A stretch of 64,000 nt of DNA from an uncultured Bacteroidales bacterium (lineage in GTDB: Bacteria; Bacteroidota; Bacteroidia; Bacteroidales; Muribaculaceae): positions 1-64,000 of the forward strand of contig CANPDU010000016.1 of NCBI GenBank assembly GCA_947573135.1. The letters run 5' to 3'. The position numbers were made by a program, and so were the translations under genes. Shown here one piece after another: positions 47,401 to 53,613 of the stretch. Within the stretch, counting starts at the first letter, position 1; every line of letters begins with the position of its first letter. The notes under the pieces are model-generated. The model searched no databases. It saw only the letters and a program-made list of their open reading frames with translations, and was not told the origin of the DNA.

Positions 47401-47611
47401 TAATTCTATGCCATCAGGATGTCCGGAAAGCAGGCGCCCCAATGAAGGAGACATTCCTACGGCAAGGGTGGTTCAAGAGCTATATCCATATTTCGACAAT
47501 TTCGAAGTGCTTAGAGTAAGATCCTTAAGAATCGATCGATATAACAAGGATTCTCATGTATACGATTTTGAAAATTACCCCAAAGAATATTTATCAGACG
47601 ATATAAGATGA
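41420..47611 (+). CDS. Full-length exported Rhs/YD-repeat protein with C-terminal JAB-like toxin domain
   Basis: A 2063-residue protein. It has a signal peptide (1-22, ending AQAQ), an N-terminal SpvB/Rhs-like beta domain, many YD-type repeats (about 770-1790, e.g. YDSAGRLIRT) and the Rhs core RYLFGGKEREHAGGRNAYD up to GGDPINRVDEDG (about residue 1795-1860). The tip (about 1860-2063) has the JAB/MPN metal motif HSHP with a downstream Ser and Asp (NEGDIPTAR), a predicted metallo-peptidase or isopeptidase. Base composition is mosaic: GC-rich repeats, but AT-rich at about 41725-43575 and in the tip. The next gene overlaps by 4 bases and is the candidate immunity gene. Confidence 0.9.
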   Translation: MKNYNIISLLLAFVLSVLSAQAQGSSGLMISPQTNEIIPPTPSSAQQIRYQSPQPALATGAVNLSIPLYTIDVEGLQIPFTLNYHTSGIKPLDDPFPCGYGWSLQPALRIVRTVRGRPDEHFDYWGDKISHMDLRGDAHVGYACMVAELQHLGSSISERYDPEKDIFTISLPSGTYTRVMKKEDNGTISFLGGECDNEIIVTSSGTLENITVTDAQGIVYHFGGNFVEIPEHGPFDVKFFTTSWGIREIVLPSGRTIDFGWLYFFHPEKKIYGGDSYNDMFKNLNRPLQYEDIRSDAMYGLPNNPRGSYQKRMHLSSVNFPGGIVAFNYQDTTLSSFTVIAKNDTVHKIEFCFDKTENKFLKEIQIRGEGKYTFEYDPQRFDGSRLWHRQDWWGFYNGKEPKRFPGEICLTPYLELNINSFSGSPTTTDWIGHADRTPDENAMKAGILTKVTYPTGGSSCFEYESHRFPKMRIDSEGKISETTDPWLEMGGGLRVISVATLSENNDTLQYNTFRYDSVVVTSVPSASTFVSSCYGVGLTSSNGVVLPFEYRHTFVSHASDYMINHIGETDIWYSKVTEFYREGKIEYNFNCINPPSEEKRECGTLYPISLNNVFSKGPMLTKKTVFRECSSGYTPVETVNYCYEKTGWDAIDNSHISRVLLQGAEYLSSSPDFTDGEKFQYADLVDKPNNKRYKYISIVVPDHLINGSTPYRISCYPLNLISERLKSKTVTRHLENGDFSQTETYEYKPGTSIITSVVTTVPGDSRGERIDLTYPSASGTSVERSMVSDNIVSVPIQTRRTFGDAVTTVRHQMKHYGNRVYRPEKTWLRRGAATEWLAGEYDYDSFGNIRQYRGEDSVVTTYLWGYGGLYPVYRIDGVRYAQAAAYSSSPNFTNGSAELVTPALPAGWHVTKVLWKPLVGMASLRRPDGLTTTYGYDSAGRLIRTAIDGHGPVEGYSYHVQDDGHNYMTSGVFKSATGTSASIREIINYDGLGRESSRLTVAPNPNEAFVSDFGGGISAARFTPPLTIKDGGYYAALTQYDAMDRPYRSWSPVHVNGRHPSASEISTAARSLYGTSYAYSTTYYEASPLAVTAGSRKAGKEWHDADRRVTVRRLVNTVSGNYSCYNYKPYSATQVRGATNYPAGTLTVEEITDEEGHVTMTFTDRRGLTVMTREGCAGDWNDTRYVYNDFGDLTNVIQPLQTSRTVPVKATFSYEYDARGRCVSKSLPGGEPTLCRYDIGGRLFAEQDGNLRAQGRWLFHFYDRLGREVVQSLASATEQTVGNMQTLYMTAAPSSRPVTDATGGYIIIGAPTNFNLTELAEARYYDDYASVSSVESGWASYTPPAGFPTPRTDAKGLLTAVLAEKRLTVTHYDNLGREVRVARGSYIDFPENCRFTRYDYEGKPVEERFVTEYGLSAPEQRITRRYYSSGHLRDVTVRQGADTARFEYTYDDAGRISETLLSGRITRTFGYNANGWLTSSSATVVRSGLPPVIQLGETGGAQRASSLTPTYTATIFNEKLHYAESGSGSTARYDGKISGRTRDGRHTAYSYDSHGRLSASTSGSSGPISLKDAPDFSTEYTYDRNANIKTMMRRGIVDIVGGKNVYGVQSDLTMTYTLNRLTKMEADSEGADYEGRTGVSASGTVTGFTYDSNGNLTADPSRGILQIKYNRLNQPTDVYLTGGQRQHITYDGLGGKLSVEYSQVPEAMLTSPETVYSDSEYKLQSRRSYVGPHVFRDGKLEYSAFAGGYFDPQGGTMYYLTDWQGNNAVVADNRGNVVQETTYYPYGEPTIEPTGQRYLFGGKEREHAGGRNAYDFGARILTPYGCWSTPDPLAEKFYSISPYSYCGGDPINRVDEDGKDIYEFNSKGALVNIIKELRYDLVSITTPSGRIQECVFEYGTIYGIKKIDSQRAPESYYFKVKGVENSDDIYMMLATNTSSEWGLVRSENKITGAIENYIGTSQLEDAELTGIRIMKRVMNPETEILRRCIHSHPNNSMPSGCPESRRPNEGDIPTARVVQELYPYFDNFEVLRVRSLRIDRYNKDSHVYDFENYPKEYLSDDIR
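46802..46993 (+). repeat. Rhs core direct repeat, type A, copy 1
   Basis: About 190 bases encoding GQRYLFGGKEREHAGG through GGDPINRVDEDG. It is nearly identical to 48466-48657 (offset 1664) and in the same relative reading frame in both genes. Crossing over would fuse the metzincin-like tip to the full-length Rhs body. Confidence 0.85.
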
Positions 47612-48171
47612 AACAAATTTTTATAATTACAGTATGGTCAATTGCCGTTGCGTGTGTTATTCCGTCAAAAGCTTCCGAGCCTGACGTCAGGATCCAAATT
47701 ATGGCAGATCTAACGGACTCGATCAAGATAGCCGACCGGCCTGATATTGCAAAGCCATACATTGATGATGATATATATTTAAGAGATACGACATATAATC
47801 TTAATCTGCCGTTGGTTATCATAAAAAATAAAAAACTGAAGGATAAGCTGTCGAATTTTATAATGAACGATAAAATGGATTTTAGACATACTCAATATTT
47901 ATATTTAGAACAAGAAACGTCCTACTCGAGAAAAGACAAAGGAAAAGTATACTCTTTATGGGAATTAGCGCCTAATAGTAATTGTTCATTAAATATCGGC
48001 AAATATTCAGTCGGATATTGTCAAATTGATTCGATATTTGTTATAATCGATGAATCAGCCAAATCAAAGGTAAAGATGGTCAAAGGCTATAATAAAGACT
48101 TTAGTATAAAAGTATGTATTTATAAACCCCCATATTTTACCGAACCAAGAATGATTCATACAGATAAATAG
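47608..48171 (+). CDS. Candidate immunity protein for the first Rhs tip (exported)
   Basis: A 187-residue protein with a signal peptide (about 1-22, KASEP after it), no recognised family. It overlaps the Rhs stop codon by 4 bases and shares the low GC of the tip, the usual arrangement of an immunity gene in polymorphic toxin loci. The signal peptide would place it in the periplasm, where an imported JAB-type peptidase would first be met. The role is inferred from position. Confidence 0.55.
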   Translation: MKQIFIITVWSIAVACVIPSKASEPDVRIQIMADLTDSIKIADRPDIAKPYIDDDIYLRDTTYNLNLPLVIIKNKKLKDKLSNFIMNDKMDFRHTQYLYLEQETSYSRKDKGKVYSLWELAPNSNCSLNIGKYSVGYCQIDSIFVIIDESAKSKVKMVKGYNKDFSIKVCIYKPPYFTEPRMIHTDK

Positions 48172-48285
48172 ATTTCTGATCTATCATTATTTTTGACTGC
48201 GATAGACCGTATCGCGTTAGATGATACTATATGTTAAAACAGCTGAAATATGAATCGATGGCAAATATTGAATTCTTAATTTATT

Positions 48286-48302
48286 AGTTTACTGTGTAAA
48301 CT
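48286..48302. promoter_or_regulatory. 17-bp perfect palindrome upstream of orphan Rhs module 1
   Basis: AGTTTAC-TGT-GTAAACT, ending 16 bases before the ATG at 48319. It could be an operator or a short mRNA hairpin near the start codon. Confidence 0.4.
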
Positions 48303-48318
48303 GAATATATATTTACAA

Positions 48319-49269
48319 ATGATTTTGAACGCATTTCGTATCATATCGGTTGCATTGTGTGCTTTATTGTCAGTGCTGACAATGAGCGGCAATATTGCGC
48401 TGCGGGGTAACTGCTTCTATGCGGACGCACGGGTCGTGCGTCCCTACCTTGTGGATGATCTTGTGGGTCAGCGCTATCTCTTCGGCGGAAAGGAACGCGA
48501 GCATGCCGGCGGACGAAACGCCTACGACTTCGGCGCCCGCATCCTCACCCCCTACGGCAGCTGGTCGGCTCCCGACCCGCTCGCCCGGAAATTCTATCCG
48601 CTCTCCCCATACTCCTACTGCGGCGGCGACCCGATTAACAGAGTTGATCAAGATGGGAAAAAATGGATCGTCACAGAAGAAGTTACTTCTGATGGCCAAA
48701 GTATACGTTTATGTATTACCGGAGTAGTAATCAATGCAAGTTCATCAGCCATTGATTTATCCGAATTAGCGATAAAAATAATTGAACAATTACAGGACGT
48801 TTATACTTTTACTTCAGACGATTTAAATGTAACAATGACAGCGGAGATTAGAGTTGCTAAATCAGCGGATGATATATCTCCTGACGATCATATTTTTGCG
48901 GTCGTAGATCAAGATAAGCTAAAAACGAATAGTCTTGCTCGTACATTTTATAATGGGAATGAAATTGAAGTAGGAACAATTGTTGCGAATCAGACATTGA
49001 CTGATGAAAATACGCGAACCATCTCGCATGAGGTTGGACATTCGGGTGGATTACATGATACAAATTTGGATAAGAATACATTACCAATAAAGTATAATGA
49101 TATCAATTTGATGACTCAGATAGCTGCACTCCAAAATAAAGAGGAAAAAAATTCAGCTATTTTTCTCGAACCGATTCAAATAAATCAGATTGTGAACAAT
49201 TACAAGACTGGGAAATTAAATAAATTTAGATCGAACCGTTTTAAATATAGTTATTCATTATATCGTTAA
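48319..49269 (+). CDS. Orphan Rhs module 1: signal peptide, core fragment, metzincin-like tip
   Basis: A 316-residue protein. A signal-peptide-like start (1-26), about 22 residues encoded by a palindromic element, then a type A Rhs core fragment (about 49-113) and a protease tip. The tip has the zinc motif HEVGHSGGLHD (HExxHxxGxxH) and, 20 residues on, a Met-turn-like NLMTQ, both hallmarks of metzincin metalloproteases. It lacks the long repeat body. It may be secreted by itself or serve as a recombination donor for the Rhs gene upstream. The lipoprotein gene that follows is the immunity candidate. Confidence 0.8.
   Translation: MILNAFRIISVALCALLSVLTMSGNIALRGNCFYADARVVRPYLVDDLVGQRYLFGGKEREHAGGRNAYDFGARILTPYGSWSAPDPLARKFYPLSPYSYCGGDPINRVDQDGKKWIVTEEVTSDGQSIRLCITGVVINASSSAIDLSELAIKIIEQLQDVYTFTSDDLNVTMTAEIRVAKSADDISPDDHIFAVVDQDKLKTNSLARTFYNGNEIEVGTIVANQTLTDENTRTISHEVGHSGGLHDTNLDKNTLPIKYNDINLMTQIAALQNKEEKNSAIFLEPIQINQIVNNYKTGKLNKFRSNRFKYSYSLYR
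48423..48443. repeat. REP-like palindrome inside orphan Rhs module 1
   Basis: GGACGCACG-GGT-CGTGCGTCC, perfect 9-bp arms. It lies in frame between the signal peptide and the Rhs core and encodes ADARVVRPY. Similar GGACGCACG palindromes are, from recall, dispersed in Bacteroidetes genomes; no second copy was noticed in this window. Confidence 0.6.
48466..48657 (+). repeat. Rhs core direct repeat, type A, copy 2
   Basis: Partner of 46802-46993. It encodes GQRYLFGGKEREHAGG through GGDPINRVDQDG. Homology starts abruptly at the Gly-Gln codons and ends at the DG codons, the usual toxin-tip boundary. Confidence 0.85.
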
Positions 49270-49282
49270 AAAATAAAATTTA

Positions 49283-49843
49283 ATGAGGATATATATTATC
49301 ATTCCCATTTTGTTTTTTCTGACATCGTGCTCATCCAGTCGTAAAAACGATACTCCTGAAAGGGAGATTAATGACATACACGAGCGAGGAACTTGGGTCA
49401 GCATTAAAGATGCTAATGGCGAGAACGGCTACTGCCTTTTTGAAGACAGAGTATTCGGACTGGATATAGGGATACGCGATACTGCTGAATTATACTATTG
49501 GATAAAAGAATTACAGCCATTAACTCCCATTTCCGGAGCTGACGCTGAAACTTTTGAGATTTGTATTAACGCTGATTATGAGCCATATGCCAGAGACAGG
49601 CATAAAGTTTATTACCATGACCTTGGGGTGACAGAATTCTTTGATGGAGAGGAGATAGGGGGAGAGATATATCGTGGAGATTTTTCCATAAATGGCGCTG
49701 ATCCCCAAACTTTTAAATATATAGGATCTGGTTATGCCGTTGATAAATACAATATGTATTATGAAGGGCAGAAAACACTATGGAATGAAACTATGATTAA
49801 GCTGTTAAATTGTAAGCCAACGGCAATACAAACGGCTCCTTAA
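49283..49843 (+). CDS. Lipoprotein with DKNYY-like repeats, candidate immunity protein
   Basis: A 186-residue protein whose lipobox LTSC places the lipidated Cys at about residue 16. Segments YARDRHKVYYHD and YAVDKYNMYYEG match the repeat style of the DKNYY family (from recall). It follows orphan module 1 by 13 bases. Lipidation suggests membrane-anchored protection in the periplasm against the protease tip; unproven. Confidence 0.55.
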   Translation: MRIYIIIPILFFLTSCSSSRKNDTPEREINDIHERGTWVSIKDANGENGYCLFEDRVFGLDIGIRDTAELYYWIKELQPLTPISGADAETFEICINADYEPYARDRHKVYYHDLGVTEFFDGEEIGGEIYRGDFSINGADPQTFKYIGSGYAVDKYNMYYEGQKTLWNETMIKLLNCKPTAIQTAP

Positions 49844-49879
49844 CATATCAAAGTAAAAGTCAATCTAATTTTATACAAA

Positions 49880-50293
49880 ATGAGAAAATTACTATTTTAT
49901 ATAGCAGCAGTTTTGTTTATCGCCTGTTCTTCAACACGCGATATCAGCAACAATAATGTCAATAAGGAAATCGCTTCGCAGTTCAAGATTAAGAAGATTA
50001 AATGGTTTAGAAATCAATTCATTATATATGCAACACGCAATGATTCCACCTTCAAAATTGTTAGCAATATAAAACATACATCTGTTTCAGATAGTGATGA
50101 AATTAGAGTCGGTAAATATTACAGTTTAGACTTGGAAAAATATTATCCTCGAGATTCTCTGTTTGGGATGAGTGTGATGCCAAATTTAGGGATAAAATAT
50201 GTTAACTATATAGAAGTAGAAGAAAAATGCCACTATTCGCTTTATTACGCAAAGAACATGAACGGGTTATATATCGAAAACAGCACGGAATGA
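49880..50293 (+). CDS. Small lipoprotein of unknown family
   Basis: A 137-residue protein with a lipobox IACS (lipidated Cys about residue 16). It is lysine- and tyrosine-rich, with no recognised domain. It lies between the DKNYY-like lipoprotein and orphan module 2 and could be a second immunity protein or the remaining immunity gene of a lost tip. The low GC matches the other tip/immunity genes. Confidence 0.5.
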   Translation: MRKLLFYIAAVLFIACSSTRDISNNNVNKEIASQFKIKKIKWFRNQFIIYATRNDSTFKIVSNIKHTSVSDSDEIRVGKYYSLDLEKYYPRDSLFGMSVMPNLGIKYVNYIEVEEKCHYSLYYAKNMNGLYIENSTE

Positions 50294-50295
50294 TT

Positions 50296-50303
50296 TATCT
50301 TTG
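50296..50303 (+). promoter_or_regulatory. -7 box before orphan Rhs module 2
   Basis: A perfect TATCTTTG box. The next ATG (50313) is only 10 bases away, so a transcript from here would be leaderless or nearly so. Confidence 0.4.
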
Positions 50304-50312
50304 CAATTGGTT

Positions 50313-51515
50313 ATGAAATACTTTCGCGGCACATCGGTTGTTTATGCTGGCTTGTTGACTGGACGCGCAGCGAGCGGTAGTGTGACGCGCGATGACAACC
50401 GCGGCATAAGCTCGATAGAATATAATGCGCTTGGGCTGCCGTCACGGATATCTGTAGGCTCAGGCTCTTCGATAGAATATATCTACAGCGCCGACGGAAC
50501 TAAACTCGGGAGCCGATATACCGAAGGGCGCGCCGCAAGCTATGCCTTAGAGGCAAAACAACAGGAACAGTCGGCGCAGCCTTACGCCTATATTTCTGAA
50601 GATTACGACTACATAGGCTGCTATGAATTCCGTAACCGCAACCTCTTTCGCGTCAACACGCCCTACGGCTACTATCTTGCCGGGGAGTTCACGCCGTATA
50701 TGCGCGACTATCAGGGTAACAACCGCAACGAAGCAGGCTATTACGCCTATGGACTGCCGACATCAGACAGCGATGTCAAATCATACGATCCCTACCTTTA
50801 CGGCGACAAAATGCTGTACACCCTCAAGGGCCTCAACATCTACGACTTACTTGCACGGACTTACGCCCCCGACATAGCGCGCTTCATGCAGCCCGACCCC
50901 AAAGCCGGCGACTACCACTGGCTTTCACCCTACGCCTACTGCGGCGGCGACCCGATAAACTTTGTAGATCCGGACGGACAAGTCCTATATACTACATACA
51001 ATGGCGTTAATTATTCATGGGAATATAGGAACGGGAAATGGGGCTTTTATAATTCCAGTGGAAATCTTTTTGACGGAGATGATTCGTTTATTACAAATCT
51101 GGCTTCAAGTCTTGAAACTCTTTTGTCGGGAGAAACAGGGAAATCATTAGTTACAGAATTAGTCAATTCTAAAAAGTTTATTAAACTAAAGGACGGAAGT
51201 AAACTGAAAGGGGATATAAAAACAGGAGCCAATGACGATCTGACTAACATCTATATGAATTATAATGATCCTGTTGGAGCAATGACAACAGAAGGTATGG
51301 ACTTCAATTCAACCATGAACCTTGCCCATGAATTGGCTCATGTTCAATTAGGCAAAAAATATGATGAACAATGGGACTTAACTGCTGACGGTTCTGAAAT
51401 TAGTTTAGGTCAAGTAGATAAGTCTGAGTTATATGCAACTCACGTTGAAAATAAAATCAGAGCAGAGCAAAATGCTCCTCTCAGAACCTATTATGGATAT
51501 GATAAAAAAAGATGA
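50313..51515 (+). CDS. Orphan Rhs module 2: type B core with M91-like metalloprotease tip
   Basis: A 400-residue fragment without signal peptide. Residues about 22-215 are a type B Rhs core (DYIGCYEFRNRNLFRV, LARTYAPDIARFMQPDP, GGDPINFVDPDG). The tip has NLAHELAHVQLG (HExxH) and a later glutamate in ATHVENKIRAEQNAPLRTYYG, resembling peptidase family M91 effectors. An ORF extension to TTG at 50301 is possible. It overlaps a 40-codon ORF by ATGA. Without signal peptide or body it may be silent and act as a donor cassette. Confidence 0.75.
   Translation: MKYFRGTSVVYAGLLTGRAASGSVTRDDNRGISSIEYNALGLPSRISVGSGSSIEYIYSADGTKLGSRYTEGRAASYALEAKQQEQSAQPYAYISEDYDYIGCYEFRNRNLFRVNTPYGYYLAGEFTPYMRDYQGNNRNEAGYYAYGLPTSDSDVKSYDPYLYGDKMLYTLKGLNIYDLLARTYAPDIARFMQPDPKAGDYHWLSPYAYCGGDPINFVDPDGQVLYTTYNGVNYSWEYRNGKWGFYNSSGNLFDGDDSFITNLASSLETLLSGETGKSLVTELVNSKKFIKLKDGSKLKGDIKTGANDDLTNIYMNYNDPVGAMTTEGMDFNSTMNLAHELAHVQLGKKYDEQWDLTADGSEISLGQVDKSELYATHVENKIRAEQNAPLRTYYGYDKKR
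50381..50903 (+). repeat. Rhs core direct repeat, type B, copy 1
   Basis: About 520 bases almost identical to 52363-52885 (offset 1982), both read in the same frame. The core encoded is different from type A, so orphans 2 and 3 derive from another Rhs parent. Confidence 0.88.
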
Positions 51516-51634
51516 TACCGACAGGAAGAATAATAGATCAGTCAGGAAAATCAAGTTTATACTATGATGAAAACGAAAATTTGATATTTCCCCTGAACAA
51601 ACATTCATTTACCCCTTATATATATTTGCCATGA
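51512..51634 (+). CDS. 40-residue ORF coupled on both sides by ATGA overlaps
   Basis: ATG at 51512 overlaps the stop codon of orphan module 2, and its own TGA (51632-51634) overlaps the ATG of the next gene at 51631. The product starts MIPTGRIIDQSG, is rich in Asn/Tyr, has no cysteine and no signal peptide, and ends YIYLP. Both overlaps are the 4-base kind that signals translational coupling, so it is unlikely to be chance. It may be a tiny immunity protein, an adaptor, or the trace of a reading-frame change. Not recognised. Confidence 0.5.
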   Translation: MIPTGRIIDQSGKSSLYYDENENLIFPLNKHSFTPYIYLP

Positions 51635-52263
51635 GATATTTAATTATTATTGTAACAGCTACTATGATATTGAGTACCTACGCGTTCAGCACGGCTAAAG
51701 AGAACATTCATCTGCCCGACAGCTGTGTATATTACGCTCCTGTTTATGATGCAGATTCATTCAAAAATTTCGACAAGAAGAGAGAGAAACTGGAACAGTG
51801 GACAATAGAGGGGACTACTCATGTACTTTCCGTACTTGATTCATTTAAACTCTTGAACCACGCGTCTGATACCATTGTCGAAGCGTTTTTTGAGCCGTTC
51901 AACTGCCAGCCTTTTTCGTTTCTGAAGACGAGTAAAGGCACTGTTCTCGAATGCTATTCAAGATGCGAACCATCTTCGTATACATTTTCACCCGGTCCAG
52001 TAGACTTTGAATTTTGTTTTGTTAAGAATCCGGTGGAACGTTTTGGCCCCGGGGTTATCGATCACCCTGATTCCGTCCTGCTGTCGATAATATATCGATG
52101 GGATCTTGATACCGTAGCCGATTTCTTCAGATATGGCATGGCCAAGAGATTTTCTTTAAATGCTTTCAGATATATATTGCACGATAATGCGGTGGTTGAT
52201 ATTCAGCGATTTATGGGGTTGAATCAACTATACGGCCGAATCGTTGTGAATTGTCCCTGGTAG
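51631..52263 (+). CDS. Exported protein, candidate immunity for the M91-like tip
   Basis: A 210-residue protein with a signal peptide (about 1-21), five cysteines including FNCQPF and LECYSRCEPS, no recognised family. It follows the M91-like orphan through the 40-codon ORF, all overlapping by 4 bases. Its location and export signal fit an immunity protein; no direct evidence. Confidence 0.5.
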   Translation: MRYLIIIVTATMILSTYAFSTAKENIHLPDSCVYYAPVYDADSFKNFDKKREKLEQWTIEGTTHVLSVLDSFKLLNHASDTIVEAFFEPFNCQPFSFLKTSKGTVLECYSRCEPSSYTFSPGPVDFEFCFVKNPVERFGPGVIDHPDSVLLSIIYRWDLDTVADFFRYGMAKRFSLNAFRYILHDNAVVDIQRFMGLNQLYGRIVVNCPW

Positions 52264-52288
52264 CAATGTGGAATACTCTGAATGAGAT

Positions 52289-53584
52289 ATGATATTCCGA
52301 TACCGCAACTTCATATACGACGGAGCTGACAACCGTGAATACGCCTACGATTCCAACGGCAATGTGACGCGCGATGACAACCGCGGCATAAGCTCGATAG
52401 AATATAATGCGCTCGGGCTGCCGTCACGGATATCTGTCGGTTCAGGCTCTTCAATAGAATATATCTACAGCGCCGACGGAATTAAACTCGGAAGCCGATA
52501 TACCGAAGGGCGCGCCGCAAGCTATGCCTTACAGGCAGAACAAACGGAACAGTCGGCGCAGCCTTACGCCTACATCTCTGAAGATTACGACTACATAGGC
52601 TGCTATGAATTCCGTAACCGCAACCTCTTTCGCGTCAACACGCCCTACGGCTACTATCTTGCCGGGGAGTTCACGCCGTATATGCGCGACTATCAGGGTA
52701 ACAACCGCAACGAAGCAGGCTATTACGCCTATGGACTGCCGGCATCCGACAGCGACGTCAAATCATACGATCCCTACCTCTATGGCGACAAAATGCTGTA
52801 CACCCTCAAAGGCCTCAACATCTACGACTTCCTTGCCCGAACCTATGCCCCCGACATAGCGCGTTTCATGCAACCCGATCCGTTAGCAACAGAAAACCAC
52901 GGTGTATCACCATACATTTATTGTCTCAGCGATCCGATTAATTTCATCGATCCTACGGGTGAAAAGGTCTATTATGTCGATATGACAGGAAGATTAATTT
53001 CTTCGGAAGAAGCCGGGACGTACAATTCTTTAAACATGAAAGAGGTTGAGGCTCAATACGAGGGTCTTGACGTAGTCCTAATCATCGATAAAGACGGCAA
53101 AATTATAAACCAATCCGAGACTTTCGAAGAAGGGACAATCAATGGAACCCTGAGTTTTCCTACCGATTTACCGTTTTGTGGAGACTTCAAATCCATCTTC
53201 ACGCTTTTTACCGTAAATGGCGACGACAATGCAAAATCAATCTTTCAATTTTTGTCAGATAATATTACGGCAACTTCCGGTATTGAATTCGGATTGAATC
53301 TTATGGGGGAATCTGCAGACGGATCTGTAAATGATATTTTTACGGGACATACCGTAGCAAAGTTAGCTCATGTTGATAAGCTATGGCTATTTCGTTATTT
53401 AATGGGAGAAATATTTAGGGAATTTGATCATTCTCACAAAGAGAGTTCTAAGCCGAGCCCAGCAGATAAAAAGTTTGCCAGGGTGGTTTCTAATCAATTA
53501 TTTTTTAAACAGGATTATATTCCTTTATTTAATATTTATATGTCAGCGACAGGACAATATAGATCATATAATGGATTTCAATAA
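52289..53584 (+). CDS. Orphan Rhs module 3: type B core with JAB-like tip
   Basis: A 431-residue fragment without signal peptide. It starts in a YD repeat (NREYAYDSNGNVTRDD) and continues through a type B core to LSDPINFIDPTG (about residue 230). The tip has FDHSHKESSKPSPADKKFA. The HxH and S-x-x-D of the JAB/JAMM motif are recognisable, though the spacing is one residue shorter than canonical (HxH-x6-S-x2-D). It is more complete upstream than orphan 2. The exported protein gene following after 29 bases is its immunity candidate. Confidence 0.7.
   Translation: MIFRYRNFIYDGADNREYAYDSNGNVTRDDNRGISSIEYNALGLPSRISVGSGSSIEYIYSADGIKLGSRYTEGRAASYALQAEQTEQSAQPYAYISEDYDYIGCYEFRNRNLFRVNTPYGYYLAGEFTPYMRDYQGNNRNEAGYYAYGLPASDSDVKSYDPYLYGDKMLYTLKGLNIYDFLARTYAPDIARFMQPDPLATENHGVSPYIYCLSDPINFIDPTGEKVYYVDMTGRLISSEEAGTYNSLNMKEVEAQYEGLDVVLIIDKDGKIINQSETFEEGTINGTLSFPTDLPFCGDFKSIFTLFTVNGDDNAKSIFQFLSDNITATSGIEFGLNLMGESADGSVNDIFTGHTVAKLAHVDKLWLFRYLMGEIFREFDHSHKESSKPSPADKKFARVVSNQLFFKQDYIPLFNIYMSATGQYRSYNGFQ
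52363..52885 (+). repeat. Rhs core direct repeat, type B, copy 2
   Basis: Partner of 50381-50903. Identity is high until the QPDP codons and then lost, which marks the beginning of the variable tip region. Confidence 0.88.
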
Positions 53585-53613
53585 TTTTTATAACCAATTT
53601 AAACTATATTGAA

